A model generated the notes under the pieces. That model ran no database searches. It had not been told where the DNA came from and saw only the letters and a program-made list of their open reading frames with translations. The position numbers and the translations under genes were made by a program. Positions 1 through 5,894 of a stretch of DNA of 8,724 nt are shown in pieces (position 1 is the stretch's first letter; each line of letters starts with the position of its first letter). The stretch is from JBOFDK01 sp051650305. GTDB lineage: Bacteria; Bacillota; Clostridia; Lachnospirales; Cellulosilyticaceae. The DNA lies in contig JBOFIT010000150.1 of assembly GCA_051650305.1 (NCBI GenBank), forward strand, positions 1 through 8,724. Direction: 5' to 3'.

Positions 1-43
1 GGGATTAAAATAGCTTACAGGAAACTCGGAGTTAAAAAGTGGG

Positions 44-73
44 TTGAATGTGCAATCACTCTAATGTTATAAT
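44..73 (+). promoter_or_regulatory. Promoter of the putative antisense antitoxin RNA
   Basis: A -35 hexamer TTGAAT (44-49) is separated by 18 bases from a perfect -10 TATAAT (68-73), a good sigma-A-type match. Transcription would begin near position 80 and run rightward into a hairpin and then against the 3' end of the minus-strand toxin gene. No protein-coding frame with a ribosome binding site follows within the next 130 bases, so the product is probably an RNA. This is inferred from motif match only. Confidence 0.65.
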
Positions 74-81
74 AGAAGTAA

Positions 82-113
82 TAAAAAAGAAGGATGCGGC
101 AAACATCCTTCTT
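82..113 (-). terminator. Distal intrinsic terminator of the toxin transcript
   Basis: Read on the minus strand, a 10-bp perfect stem (AAGAAGGATG with CATCCTTCTT, 7-base loop) is followed by a run of T residues (positions 88 to 83). This is a canonical intrinsic terminator for transcription coming from the toxin gene. On the plus strand the same hairpin lacks a good T tract and would instead sit at the 5' end of the antisense RNA, where it may stabilise it. Confidence 0.6.
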
Positions 114-126
114 AGTACAATTTTCT

Positions 127-142
127 AGTTGCCTTGGCAACT
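127..142. repeat. Short perfect inverted repeat (hairpin)
   Basis: AGTTGCC and GGCAACT are separated by two bases and form a tight hairpin on either strand. It lies in the overlap between the putative antitoxin RNA and the toxin 3' UTR, directly beside the 140-151 arm that pairs with the toxin leader. No T tract follows directly, so it looks like an RNA structural element rather than a terminator. Confidence 0.5.
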
Positions 143-164
143 GGTATCACTATTTATTTTTGAG

Positions 165-208
165 AAAAAACAGTAGCACACCATTGCGAGCGGGGCTACT
201 ATTTTTTT
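165..208. terminator. Bidirectional terminator at the toxin/antitoxin junction
   Basis: AGTAGC (172-177) pairs with GCTACT (195-200) around a 17-base loop. On the plus strand it is followed by ATTTTTTT, which would end the antitoxin RNA near 208. On the minus strand it is followed by G and six T residues (170 to 165), so it could also end some toxin transcripts just past the stop codon. The stem is short and the loop large, so efficiency is uncertain. Confidence 0.5.
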
Positions 209-300
209 GAGATTTTTTCGATAAGCAACACTATAAATGTTAATAGTGAGATAAGGAAAGTACCTGCAGTAAATAGTAACATCAAGATATCGTTACTCAT
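199..300 (-). CDS. Small hydrophobic type I toxin peptide (Hol_Tox/TxpA-like), 33 aa
   Basis: A 33-residue peptide starts MSNDILMLLF and ends IEKISKK. It has a short polar N-terminus, one hydrophobic span (about residues 5-27) containing TAGTFLISLLTFIVLLI, and a lysine-rich tail. This size and pattern match the putative holin-like toxins (Pfam Hol_Tox) that include Bacillus TxpA-type type I toxins, which insert in the cytoplasmic membrane and depolarise or disrupt it. The start is fixed by an ideal Shine-Dalgarno AGGAGG (309-314), eight bases before the ATG. That site lies in a leader hairpin (303-309 with 333-339, 308-312 with 323-327), so translation is probably held low. A convergent antisense RNA overlaps the 3' end. 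Family assignment is by recalled pattern; the toxin role is inferred. It could also be a small stress or regulatory membrane peptide. Confidence 0.8.
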   Translation of the reverse strand: MSNDILMLLFTAGTFLISLLTFIVLLIEKISKK

Positions 301-343
301 ATGTATCACCTCCTCTCTTAAAAGAGGTAAAAGTGATACCAGT
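301..343 (-). promoter_or_regulatory. Structured toxin leader that can sequester the ribosome binding site
   Basis: On the minus strand the leader contains GTATCAC (339-333), ACCTC (327-323), GAGGT (312-308) and GTGATAC (309-303). The outer and inner pairs stack into one hairpin that includes AGGAGG bases of the Shine-Dalgarno. Such self-sequestration is typical of type I toxin mRNAs, which need processing or refolding before translation. The folding energy was not computed. Confidence 0.55.
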
Positions 344-374
344 AGCCCGTTTCAACTATGAAATTGTAATGATA

Positions 375-408
375 ATTATACCATAATATAGGAGAGGTTA
401 CCATAATA
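375..408 (-). promoter_or_regulatory. Extended -10 promoter of the toxin gene, with a 10-bp direct repeat
   Basis: On the minus strand TGG-TATAAT (383 to 375) is a perfect -10 hexamer with an extended-10 TGn element; no good -35 is seen. Transcription would start near 368, leaving a leader of about 67 bases. The decamer TACCATAATA occurs twice (379-388 and 399-408 on the plus strand), exactly 20 bp apart. One copy overlaps the extended -10 and the other lies roughly where the -35 would be, so the pair may be an operator or a promoter duplication. Confidence 0.5.
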
Positions 409-544
409 ATGTAGTAACACTCTAGTTTTTGAGGTATAAGTGATTCGACAAATCATATTTTTAAAACTATATATTTTATTATGCCTCAAATAAGGCTATA
501 CTAAGAAAGAATATGCTTAAATTATAGATCGTGAGGCTAGAAAC
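384..544. other. Intergenic region between the toxin promoter and the 59-aa gene
   Basis: This stretch is AT-rich and has no open frame with a ribosome binding site. An imperfect inverted repeat (TTGAGGTATA at 429-438 and TATGCCTCAA at 480-489) is followed by a -10-like TATACT (497-502), which may drive the small gene at 545. No convincing -35 was found. Nothing else is recognisable here. Confidence 0.35.
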
Positions 545-724
545 ATGACAGAAGACAACTTAATGCAGACAACATCAGAGACAACGACACAGGTAGGACA
601 AGAAGAGATGCCTTTTCCAATGGAGGGAGAGGACAGTATGGCGAGTAATATCATCGTCTTTGTCATGGCAGTTGCTATTTTTGGGATGTTGGCGCTCAAT
701 ATTAAGTACACCAGAAAGAAATAA
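545..724 (+). CDS. Small single-span membrane protein of unknown function, 59 aa
   Basis: I do not recognise this protein. It has a hydrophilic, acidic, Thr/Gln/Glu-rich N-terminal half (residues 1-34, beginning MTEDNLMQTT), one hydrophobic helix (about 35-53, IIVFVMAVAIFGMLA) and a basic tail (KYTRKK). By the positive-inside rule the tail should be cytoplasmic and the acidic part outside. No cleavable signal peptide is seen. The start is the first ATG after an in-frame stop at 518-520. The ribosome binding site is weak (GAGG at 533-536, eight bases upstream), which lowers confidence. The gene ends just before the argS promoter, so the two are probably separate units, though read-through is possible. 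A gene is favoured over chance because of the clean membrane-protein layout. Confidence 0.55.
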   Translation: MTEDNLMQTTSETTTQVGQEEMPFPMEGEDSMASNIIVFVMAVAIFGMLALNIKYTRKK

Positions 725-730
725 CTTAGC

Positions 731-759
731 TTGATATAAAATGTATAATTATGTACAAT
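731..759 (+). promoter_or_regulatory. argS promoter
   Basis: TTGATA (731-736) and TACAAT (754-759) are separated by 17 bases, a close sigma-A match. Initiation near 766 would leave a leader of roughly 34 bases. That is too short for a T-box, and no T-box sequence is visible, so argS expression here does not appear to be controlled by tRNA-sensing antitermination. Confidence 0.6.
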
Positions 760-799
760 AGAGAAATAAGAAATAATATATGGTCGAAGGAGAATACTC

Positions 800-2506
800 A
801 TGAAAGATTTTAAATTAGAGTTAGCAGCGCTTCTTAGTGGGCAAATCGAAAGCTTATCTCAAGAAGATATCTATAACATGATTGAAGTACCAACAAATAC
901 AGCAATGGGAGATTATGCATTCCCATGTTTCAAACTTGCAAAAGAATTACGCAAGGCACCTCCAATGATAGCAAAAGATATCGTAGAGGCACTTCCAGCA
1001 GTAGAGTTCATTGAGAAGGCAGAAAACGTTAATGCATATATCAATGTATTCGTGAACAAAAAACTTCTCGTAGAAGCAGCAATCGAAGCAGTACTTGAAG
1101 CGAAAGAAGCATACGGAATCGACAGCTCAAAATCTAAAGGAAATGTAGTAATAGACTACTCATCTCCAAATATCGCAAAGCCTTTCCACGTAGGCCACTT
1201 ACGTTCTACAGTTATTGGACACAGCTTATACCGTATCTTTGAGGCGCTTGGCTATGACTGTATCGGTGTGAATCACTTAGGGGACTGGGGAACACAGTTT
1301 GGTAAGCTTATCGTAGCGTACAAGAATTACTCTAGTAAGGAAGAAATCGAAGCAAAAGGTATCTCTGAGCTTCTACGTATCTACGTACTTTTCCATGAAG
1401 AAGCAGAGAAAAATCCAGAGCTTGAGCAAGAAGCACGTGATTACTTCACAAAGATGGAGCAAGGTGACGCGGAGTCTCTAGCACTTTGGACATGGTTCAA
1501 AGAGATCAGCTTAAAAGAGTTTGAGCGTGTATATAAAATGCTTAATGTAACATTCGACAGCTATAACGGTGAAGCTTTCTACAATGACAAAATGGCAGCA
1601 GTTATACAAGAACTAGAAAATAAAGGCCTTATCGAAGTAAGTGAAGGGGCAAAAATTGTAAGACTTGATGATGAAAATATGGCACCATGCCTTATCACTA
1701 AAAAAGACGGTAGTTCACTTTATGCAACACGTGACATCACAGCAGCAGAATACCGTAAGAAGACATATGATTTCAAGAAGTGTATCTACGTAACAGCACT
1801 TCAACAAAATCTTCACTTTGCACAATGGTTCAAAGTAATCGAGAAGATGGAATATGACTGGGCGAAAGACCTTGTACACGTACCATTCGGTATGGTAAGC
1901 ATGGAGTCTGGTTCATTATCAACACGTAAAGGAAACGTTCTTTTACTAGAAGATATCTTAAGAGAAGCAGTAGATAAAACACGTGGTGTTATCGAAGAAA
2001 AGAACCCATCACTTCCAAACAAAGAAGAAGTAGCGATGCAAGTAGGTATCGGGGCAGTAATCTTCGATGATATGTACAACAACATCATCAAAGATATCCA
2101 ATTCTCATGGGAACGTGTACTGAACTTTGAAGGTGAGACTGGTCCATACGTACAATACACACATGCAAGAGCATGTAGCGTACTTAGAAAAGCAGGCATA
2201 GACGTTGATGCACCAAAAACAATCGATTACTCACTTCTTACAGATGAAGCAACAGTAGATGTAGCAAAAGAAATCGCTTTATTCGGCGCGACAATCGAAG
2301 AAGCAGCTGCAAAATACGAGCCATCTTATATTGCAAGATATGCAGTAGACGTAGCACAAGCATTCAATAAGTTCTATCATGAAAATCCTATCTTAGTAGA
2401 TGATGAAAAACAAAGAGAAGCTAGACTTGCAGTTGTAGCAAGTGTAAAATATGTGCTTAAAAATGCTCTTTTCTTACTTGGTATTCAAGCACCAGAGCAA
2501 ATGTAA
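800..2506 (+). CDS. argS: Arginyl-tRNA synthetase (class I)
   Basis: The enzyme charges tRNA-Arg with arginine using ATP in the cytoplasm. The 568 residues match the usual bacterial length. An N-terminal additional domain specific to ArgRS covers about residues 1-105. The Rossmann catalytic core carries the HIGH signature as HVGH (130-133, in the context NIAKPFHVGHLRST). The KMSKS-equivalent loop is STRKG (374-378), the usual ArgRS form lacking the second lysine. The C-terminal DALR anticodon-binding domain begins near GETGPYVQYTHAR (residue about 445) and runs to the end. The start is set by AAGGAG (787-792), seven bases before the ATG. The gene has its own promoter and a strong terminator, so it is probably monocistronic. 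It appears intact and essential. Confidence 0.98.
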   Translation: MKDFKLELAALLSGQIESLSQEDIYNMIEVPTNTAMGDYAFPCFKLAKELRKAPPMIAKDIVEALPAVEFIEKAENVNAYINVFVNKKLLVEAAIEAVLEAKEAYGIDSSKSKGNVVIDYSSPNIAKPFHVGHLRSTVIGHSLYRIFEALGYDCIGVNHLGDWGTQFGKLIVAYKNYSSKEEIEAKGISELLRIYVLFHEEAEKNPELEQEARDYFTKMEQGDAESLALWTWFKEISLKEFERVYKMLNVTFDSYNGEAFYNDKMAAVIQELENKGLIEVSEGAKIVRLDDENMAPCLITKKDGSSLYATRDITAAEYRKKTYDFKKCIYVTALQQNLHFAQWFKVIEKMEYDWAKDLVHVPFGMVSMESGSLSTRKGNVLLLEDILREAVDKTRGVIEEKNPSLPNKEEVAMQVGIGAVIFDDMYNNIIKDIQFSWERVLNFEGETGPYVQYTHARACSVLRKAGIDVDAPKTIDYSLLTDEATVDVAKEIALFGATIEEAAAKYEPSYIARYAVDVAQAFNKFYHENPILVDDEKQREARLAVVASVKYVLKNALFLLGIQAPEQM

Positions 2507-2527
2507 AAAAAGCCGAAAATTTTCCCC

Positions 2528-2554
2528 AAAAAATCGCCCTTCGGGCGATTTTTT
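2528..2554 (+). terminator. argS intrinsic terminator
   Basis: A GC-rich stem ATCGCCC (2533-2539) / GGGCGAT (2543-2549) with a TTC loop is flanked by an A run and a T run that extend the pairing. It is a textbook intrinsic terminator 20-odd bases after the argS stop. The A run would also allow termination from the opposite direction. Confidence 0.93.
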
Positions 2555-2568
2555 ATGTTTCAATGTAT

Positions 2569-2712
2569 TTATTCACAATCCACAGGAAGTTATAAACATA
2601 ATTAACATGTGGATAATTTTAAAAGAAAAGATTATAATAAATATATTGTGGATAAACTAGGAAAACTTTCAAACGACTGTTATCCACAGGAAAAATAAAA
2701 AAATATTTAAAT
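2569..2712. other. Cluster of four DnaA boxes with AT-rich tracts
   Basis: Four nonamers match the DnaA-box consensus TTATNCACA exactly: TTATTCACA at 2569-2577 (+), TTATCCACA at 2608-2616 (-), 2647-2655 (-) and 2680-2688 (+). The first three begin exactly 39 bp apart. A weaker near-match overlaps at 2576-2584. A 22-base stretch at 2691-2712 is purely A/T, and 2613-2647 is also very AT-rich, resembling an unwinding element. The cluster lies between argS and the lipid kinase, with no dnaA or dnaN in view. It may be a DnaA-binding regulatory cluster like those scattered in the Bacillus subtilis genome, a site that titrates DnaA, a control region for the kinase gene, or part of an origin. Box matches are seen directly; function is inferred. 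Confidence 0.7.
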
Positions 2713-2782
2713 GTCTACGTATCTTAATAAAATATTAAAATCTACCATATATGATAAGAAAAAAGGGGTAAAGGAGATCAAT

Positions 2783-3676
2783 ATGAAAAAGGCTATTCTT
2801 CTATATAATCCTAAGGCAGGTAATAGACAGATTGTACAGCATCTGGATTATATAACTGAACGACTACAAAAGATGGGCTATGAACTTCGACTTTTTAGAA
2901 GTATGGAAAAGGGAGATATCAAGCCGTATATTATAAATCATATTACTGAAGAAAATACAGATATGATTCTTATATCTGGTGGAGATGGAACACTTAATGA
3001 ATGTGTGAATGGGGTATGCCTAGCAGGACTTGATATACCGATAGGGATTTTACCTTTAGGAACGGCCAATGATTTTGCTTATAGTGCAAGCATTCCAAGT
3101 AGCATTCAAGGTGCATTAGATGTTATTGAAAAAGGGGCACCTCATTATGTCGATATCGGTAAAGTTAATGAAGGGTATTTCGTTAATGTATGTAACATGG
3201 GGCTTTTTAGCGGTATCTCTCATGTTATCGACATTGAACTTAAAAAGAAATTTGGAAAACTCGCATATTATGTAAAGGGAATTGAGGAATTACAAAACTA
3301 TCGTGCAATGGATATCCAATTAGAAGTGGATGGAGAAAAGCACGAAGGCAAGTATATTCTCATTCTCGTATTTAATGGTAAAGCAGCAGGGGGCTTTACT
3401 AAGCTTGCTAAAAATGCAAGTATTCAAGATGGAGAGTTTGATGTCATTTGCATTAAGAAAACAGCAATGCATGAGATTCCACGTATTTTCCTTAAAGTAT
3501 TACAAGGGGAGCATTTAAATGATAGCGGTATCGATTATTTTACAGCGAAGGATATTTCTATTGAGTGTACTAATGAGGATGGAAAATTCATAACGGATGT
3601 GGATGGTGAAGAGGGGCCAGCATTTCCACTTCGTATCAATATGCTAAAAGATACAGTAAGAATATACTTATTATAA
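2783..3676 (+). CDS. YegS/BmrU-family lipid (diacylglycerol-type) kinase
   Basis: This is a cytoplasmic or membrane-associated kinase of the DAGK_cat family, 297 residues, the usual length. The N-terminal nucleotide-binding domain shows YNPKAG (8-13), the signature GGDGT (66-70) followed by LNECVNG, and PLGTANDF (91-98). The C-terminal beta-rich domain contains VNVCNMGLFSG and the conserved DVDGE near residues 272-276. Family members phosphorylate diacylglycerol or related lipids, recycling them to phosphatidic acid; the substrate cannot be told from sequence. The start at 2783 is chosen because AAAGGAG sits six bases upstream. The in-frame ATG at 2711 has no ribosome binding site and lies in the AT-rich tract after the DnaA boxes. 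It converges on the unknown membrane operon and shares a terminator with it. Confidence 0.92.
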   Translation: MKKAILLYNPKAGNRQIVQHLDYITERLQKMGYELRLFRSMEKGDIKPYIINHITEENTDMILISGGDGTLNECVNGVCLAGLDIPIGILPLGTANDFAYSASIPSSIQGALDVIEKGAPHYVDIGKVNEGYFVNVCNMGLFSGISHVIDIELKKKFGKLAYYVKGIEELQNYRAMDIQLEVDGEKHEGKYILILVFNGKAAGGFTKLAKNASIQDGEFDVICIKKTAMHEIPRIFLKVLQGEHLNDSGIDYFTAKDISIECTNEDGKFITDVDGEEGPAFPLRINMLKDTVRIYLL

Positions 3677-3711
3677 AAAAGAAGAGGCAGAATTAATGCC
3701 TCTTCTTTTTA
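3675..3711. terminator. Bidirectional terminator with a stop codon in its loop
   Basis: GAAGAGGCA (3681-3689) pairs with TGCCTCTTC (3697-3705), with A residues before and T residues after extending the stem. Both strands present a T run, so it should terminate the kinase transcript and the opposing operon. The TAA of the minus-strand gene (3693-3695) sits in the 7-base loop, and the basic tail KKKRH of that protein is encoded by the right arm and its T run. Confidence 0.9.
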
Positions 3712-5306
3712 TATAGATTAAGATTATCATCAATGCAGAAAAGAGCTTCTTTGAGATTAAGTCCTTCAATGGATTGGACAGCAAAAGTAATTTGATTTTC
3801 ATTTGACTCAGTAAGCGTGATTTGTCCTGGAATAGGAATGTATTTGATGGTTTGCTGGTGACTTAAACTGTAGATACATAAAAGTGATTTACCATCTAGT
3901 TGTTGCGTAAATAAGAGGTAGTCATCTGATAAGAAAAGAGAATCTGAAATATTACCAGTAGCGATTACTTTAGGTGAGCGATAATAATCGGAGACTAAAT
4001 AAAGTGTGGATGTATCACCTTTATCTAGGATATAAGTAAACTGAGCATTTTGGGGACATAAAGATAAAGAACGCGGGATAATGGTATCACTTTTTACAAT
4101 GTAACGATGCTTCTCAGGGATATTTTGATTAACTAGCATAAGGTCATAAGAATCAGGAGCTTTTTGATCTAATAACAAGATATAAGGATACTTCAAAATA
4201 AAAAACTCCGCATTTGCACTACTTACAGAATGGAGTAGTGCAGTATCATTGGTTTTGTAATCATGAAGATAAAGAGCATAATAAAGTTCATTAGGTGCTA
4301 ACTGAATAGAATAATTCAAGGAAGTATTCGGAGGATTGGATGCATGAGCGGGTTCAAAATCTGTAAGTTCATTGACGTAATCAAGTTGAGACAAAACATA
4401 TTGCTCACTAAGGGAAGTTTGTAAATGCGGTGGAAGCTCAAAGACATCCTTGGAATTGACAAGTACATACTTAAAGTTAGTGGTAAAGCTAAGCCGACAT
4501 CCTAAGTATTTCTCAAAGAAGAGATAGGAAGGTACGGTAAAAGTTTCAGTTGGAAATACTTGTGTCTCATAAGGAATACCCCATAGAATCATGCGCCATA
4601 AATCATTAAGGATAATGGGATTTTGGATATTGATAGCGGCACTTTTGGATGTATTAATCGTAAGGTTGGAAGGCGTATTGGAATAGATGGAAGATAAATA
4701 AGAAAGAATCGTCGTATTCGAGTAAGGTATATAAGTATCTCCTATAAATAAATTTGTAGAGGTAGCCATATAAGGTGAGAGTCTTATGGGAATTTGTTTG
4801 CCAGTCGTTGTAGTAGCCATGAGTTTATACCCGAGATTGGAACCGAGTGGCTTGTGATTCCAATGGGTAGAAGGCATGCTAGCTGTTAATTGATCCATCC
4901 AATGAGCTATGTCAGTAGAGTTAGTAATGGAAAAGAGAAAATTCTCATGGGTATCATTATAGGCATAGACGTCTAGTTGCGAAGTTGAGTGAATCACATA
5001 CTGAAGATAGAGTTTCTGAAGCGGATAAGTAAAATGTTGAAAGTTTAAGACAGATAATAAGACGATGAGTACGCCTGTACGAATCATGCGCCATTTAATA
5101 TGCTTATTTTTATGATCAATAAGAGAAAAACATCCCATGATGGCGGCACCTAAAGGAATGGGAATACTGAGCACCACGGAGTGAATACTACTTATAAATA
5201 AGTAGGCAATACATTTAAAGTACATAAAGTTCTCTTTTTCAATGGAATATGTACGAATCTTATAAAGTGCATAGCTAATAAGTATAATAGCAAATAAGCT
5301 TTTCAT
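3693..5306 (-). CDS. Membrane-anchored protein with a large extracytoplasmic domain, unknown function, 537 aa
   Basis: I do not recognise a family. The N-terminus has hydrophobic segments at about residues 3-17, 31-63 (long, with SIPIPLG in the middle, possibly two helices) and 77-90, with a basic stretch (HKNKHIKWRMIR, 65-76) that is probably cytoplasmic. The remaining 440 or so residues are soluble, rich in Ser/Thr/Asn/Tyr, and contain many short beta-strand-like units. Residues about 365-535 (for example FTYILDKGDTSTLYLVSD and YLLFTQQLDGKSLLCIYSL) have the rhythm of a beta-propeller of the PD40 or DUF5050 type, which is only an impression. The start is fixed by GGGAGG six bases upstream. 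It is the second gene of an operon, 23 bp after the smaller membrane protein. No catalytic motif is seen. Confidence 0.85.
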   Translation of the reverse strand: MKSLFAIILISYALYKIRTYSIEKENFMYFKCIAYLFISSIHSVVLSIPIPLGAAIMGCFSLIDHKNKHIKWRMIRTGVLIVLLSVLNFQHFTYPLQKLYLQYVIHSTSQLDVYAYNDTHENFLFSITNSTDIAHWMDQLTASMPSTHWNHKPLGSNLGYKLMATTTTGKQIPIRLSPYMATSTNLFIGDTYIPYSNTTILSYLSSIYSNTPSNLTINTSKSAAINIQNPIILNDLWRMILWGIPYETQVFPTETFTVPSYLFFEKYLGCRLSFTTNFKYVLVNSKDVFELPPHLQTSLSEQYVLSQLDYVNELTDFEPAHASNPPNTSLNYSIQLAPNELYYALYLHDYKTNDTALLHSVSSANAEFFILKYPYILLLDQKAPDSYDLMLVNQNIPEKHRYIVKSDTIIPRSLSLCPQNAQFTYILDKGDTSTLYLVSDYYRSPKVIATGNISDSLFLSDDYLLFTQQLDGKSLLCIYSLSHQQTIKYIPIPGQITLTESNENQITFAVQSIEGLNLKEALFCIDDNLNLYKKKRH

Positions 5307-5329
5307 AGAAGTGCCTCCCTCTATCCAGC

Positions 5330-5824
5330 TTAGATAAGTGGATTAATAAAAAAAGTATAATGCTTACTATAATAAAAAGGTGGAAAAGGAAATACTTGAA
5401 ACGGTACGATATAATCTACATGAAAAATATGTTCTTGTGAAGCCATATAATTAAGTGGATATTTAGAAGTCAATTTAAAATGAAAGCTACTTTGTGTTTT
5501 ATTCCCTTCAAAAAAAAGATAAGTTGGCTCAGGATTAGGTAAAAAAAGATCAGTCAAAGAAGAATCAGCATTTCCAGTAAAAGAATTAAAGTATAACCAG
5601 TTATCTTCATTTTCCTCATAAATAAGCAAGTAGTATTTAGGGGAAGCTTTAGTCGTGGTAATAGAAACAGTATGTGATTCAGGTTGAGAAGGAATAGCAG
5701 ATACATCAATGGTTAAGTCACCAATATTAAGCGATACAAAATGCAAAATGATAAAATAAATGCAGTAAATGACAAGAGATAAGGTAATGAAGTGAATAAA
5801 TCGTATAAAAAATCCTTGTTTCAT
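5330..5824 (-). CDS. Small membrane-anchored extracytoplasmic protein, unknown function, 164 aa
   Basis: The protein starts MKQGFFIRFIHF, has one hydrophobic segment (about residues 10-33, ending FIILHFVSLNI) and a soluble part of about 130 residues rich in aromatic residues, presumably outside the membrane. The segment may be a signal-anchor; no clear cleavage site or lipobox is seen. I do not recognise a family. The frame stays open upstream to an ATG at 5911, but those 29 codons read through both parS sites (each giving MFHVE), which are binding sites rather than coding sequence. The ATG at 5824 is preferred; AAAGGA lies ten bases upstream, a slightly long spacing. It is the first gene of a two-gene operon with the 537-aa protein and is divergent from soj. 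Confidence 0.75.
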   Translation of the reverse strand: MKQGFFIRFIHFITLSLVIYCIYFIILHFVSLNIGDLTIDVSAIPSQPESHTVSITTTKASPKYYLLIYEENEDNWLYFNSFTGNADSSLTDLFLPNPEPTYLFFEGNKTQSSFHFKLTSKYPLNYMASQEHIFHVDYIVPFQVFPFPPFYYSKHYTFFINPLI

Positions 5825-5855
5825 AAAGGGGATGTCCTTTCCTATATAAATAAAT

Positions 5856-5871
5856 TGTTCCACGTGGAACA
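5856..5871. promoter_or_regulatory. parS: parS site 1 (ParB/Spo0J binding)
   Basis: TGTTCCACGTGGAACA is a perfect 16-bp palindrome matching the conserved bacterial parS (Bacillus TGTTNCACGTGAAACA class). It lies 32 bp upstream of the small membrane gene start, in that operon's leader. Spo0J encoded in this window would load here and spread. Confidence 0.95.
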
Positions 5872-5894
5872 TATATCCTTCAAAGAACAGATAA

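Larger units (their letters stand above)
80..208 (+). ncRNA. Putative type I antitoxin RNA (RatA/SR4-like arrangement)
   Basis: The RNA is inferred from a strong promoter immediately upstream (TTGAAT-N18-TATAAT) and an intrinsic terminator at 172-208, which give a transcript of about 130 nucleotides. It begins with a 10-bp hairpin (87-96 with 104-113), contains a second hairpin (127-133 with 136-142), and has no convincing open reading frame. It is fully complementary to the 3' part of the opposing toxin transcript, including the last codons and stop (199-208). In known systems such as txpA/ratA and bsrG/SR4, this convergent 3' overlap lets the antisense RNA pair with toxin mRNA and trigger its decay or block translation. 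The segment at 144-150 (GTATCAC) is also complementary to the leader bases beside the toxin Shine-Dalgarno, so a second contact is possible. The ends are estimates. Confidence 0.55.
140..343. repeat. 12-bp inverted repeat flanking the toxin gene (arms 140-151 and 332-343)
   Basis: ACTGGTATCACT at 140-151 is the exact reverse complement of AGTGATACCAGT at 332-343. On the minus strand the right arm lies in the toxin leader and the left arm in its 3' UTR, so a full-length mRNA could pair its 5' and 3' ends. Part of the same leader arm (GTATCAC) can also pair with GTGATAC beside the Shine-Dalgarno, so the two pairings compete. Long-range 5'/3' pairing of this kind is known for type I toxin mRNAs. 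The arms are seen directly; the function is inferred. Confidence 0.6.

Noticed and set aside
725..799. T-box or other riboswitch ahead of argS
   Set aside because: The space between promoter and start is about 34 bases, with no terminator or T-box sequence.
517..801. Minus-strand 94-aa open frame over the 59-aa gene
   Set aside because: It lies antisense to the plus-strand small gene and the argS promoter, has no good ribosome binding site, and looks like a chance frame.
1813..2199. Minus-strand 128-aa open frame inside argS
   Set aside because: Antisense shadow of a highly conserved gene, with no independent signals.
2451..2660. Plus-strand 69-aa open frame across the argS end and terminator
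   Set aside because: It runs through the terminator hairpin and the DnaA boxes and has no ribosome binding site.
3330..3518. Plus-strand 62-aa frame inside the lipid kinase gene
   Set aside because: Shadow frame within a conserved gene.
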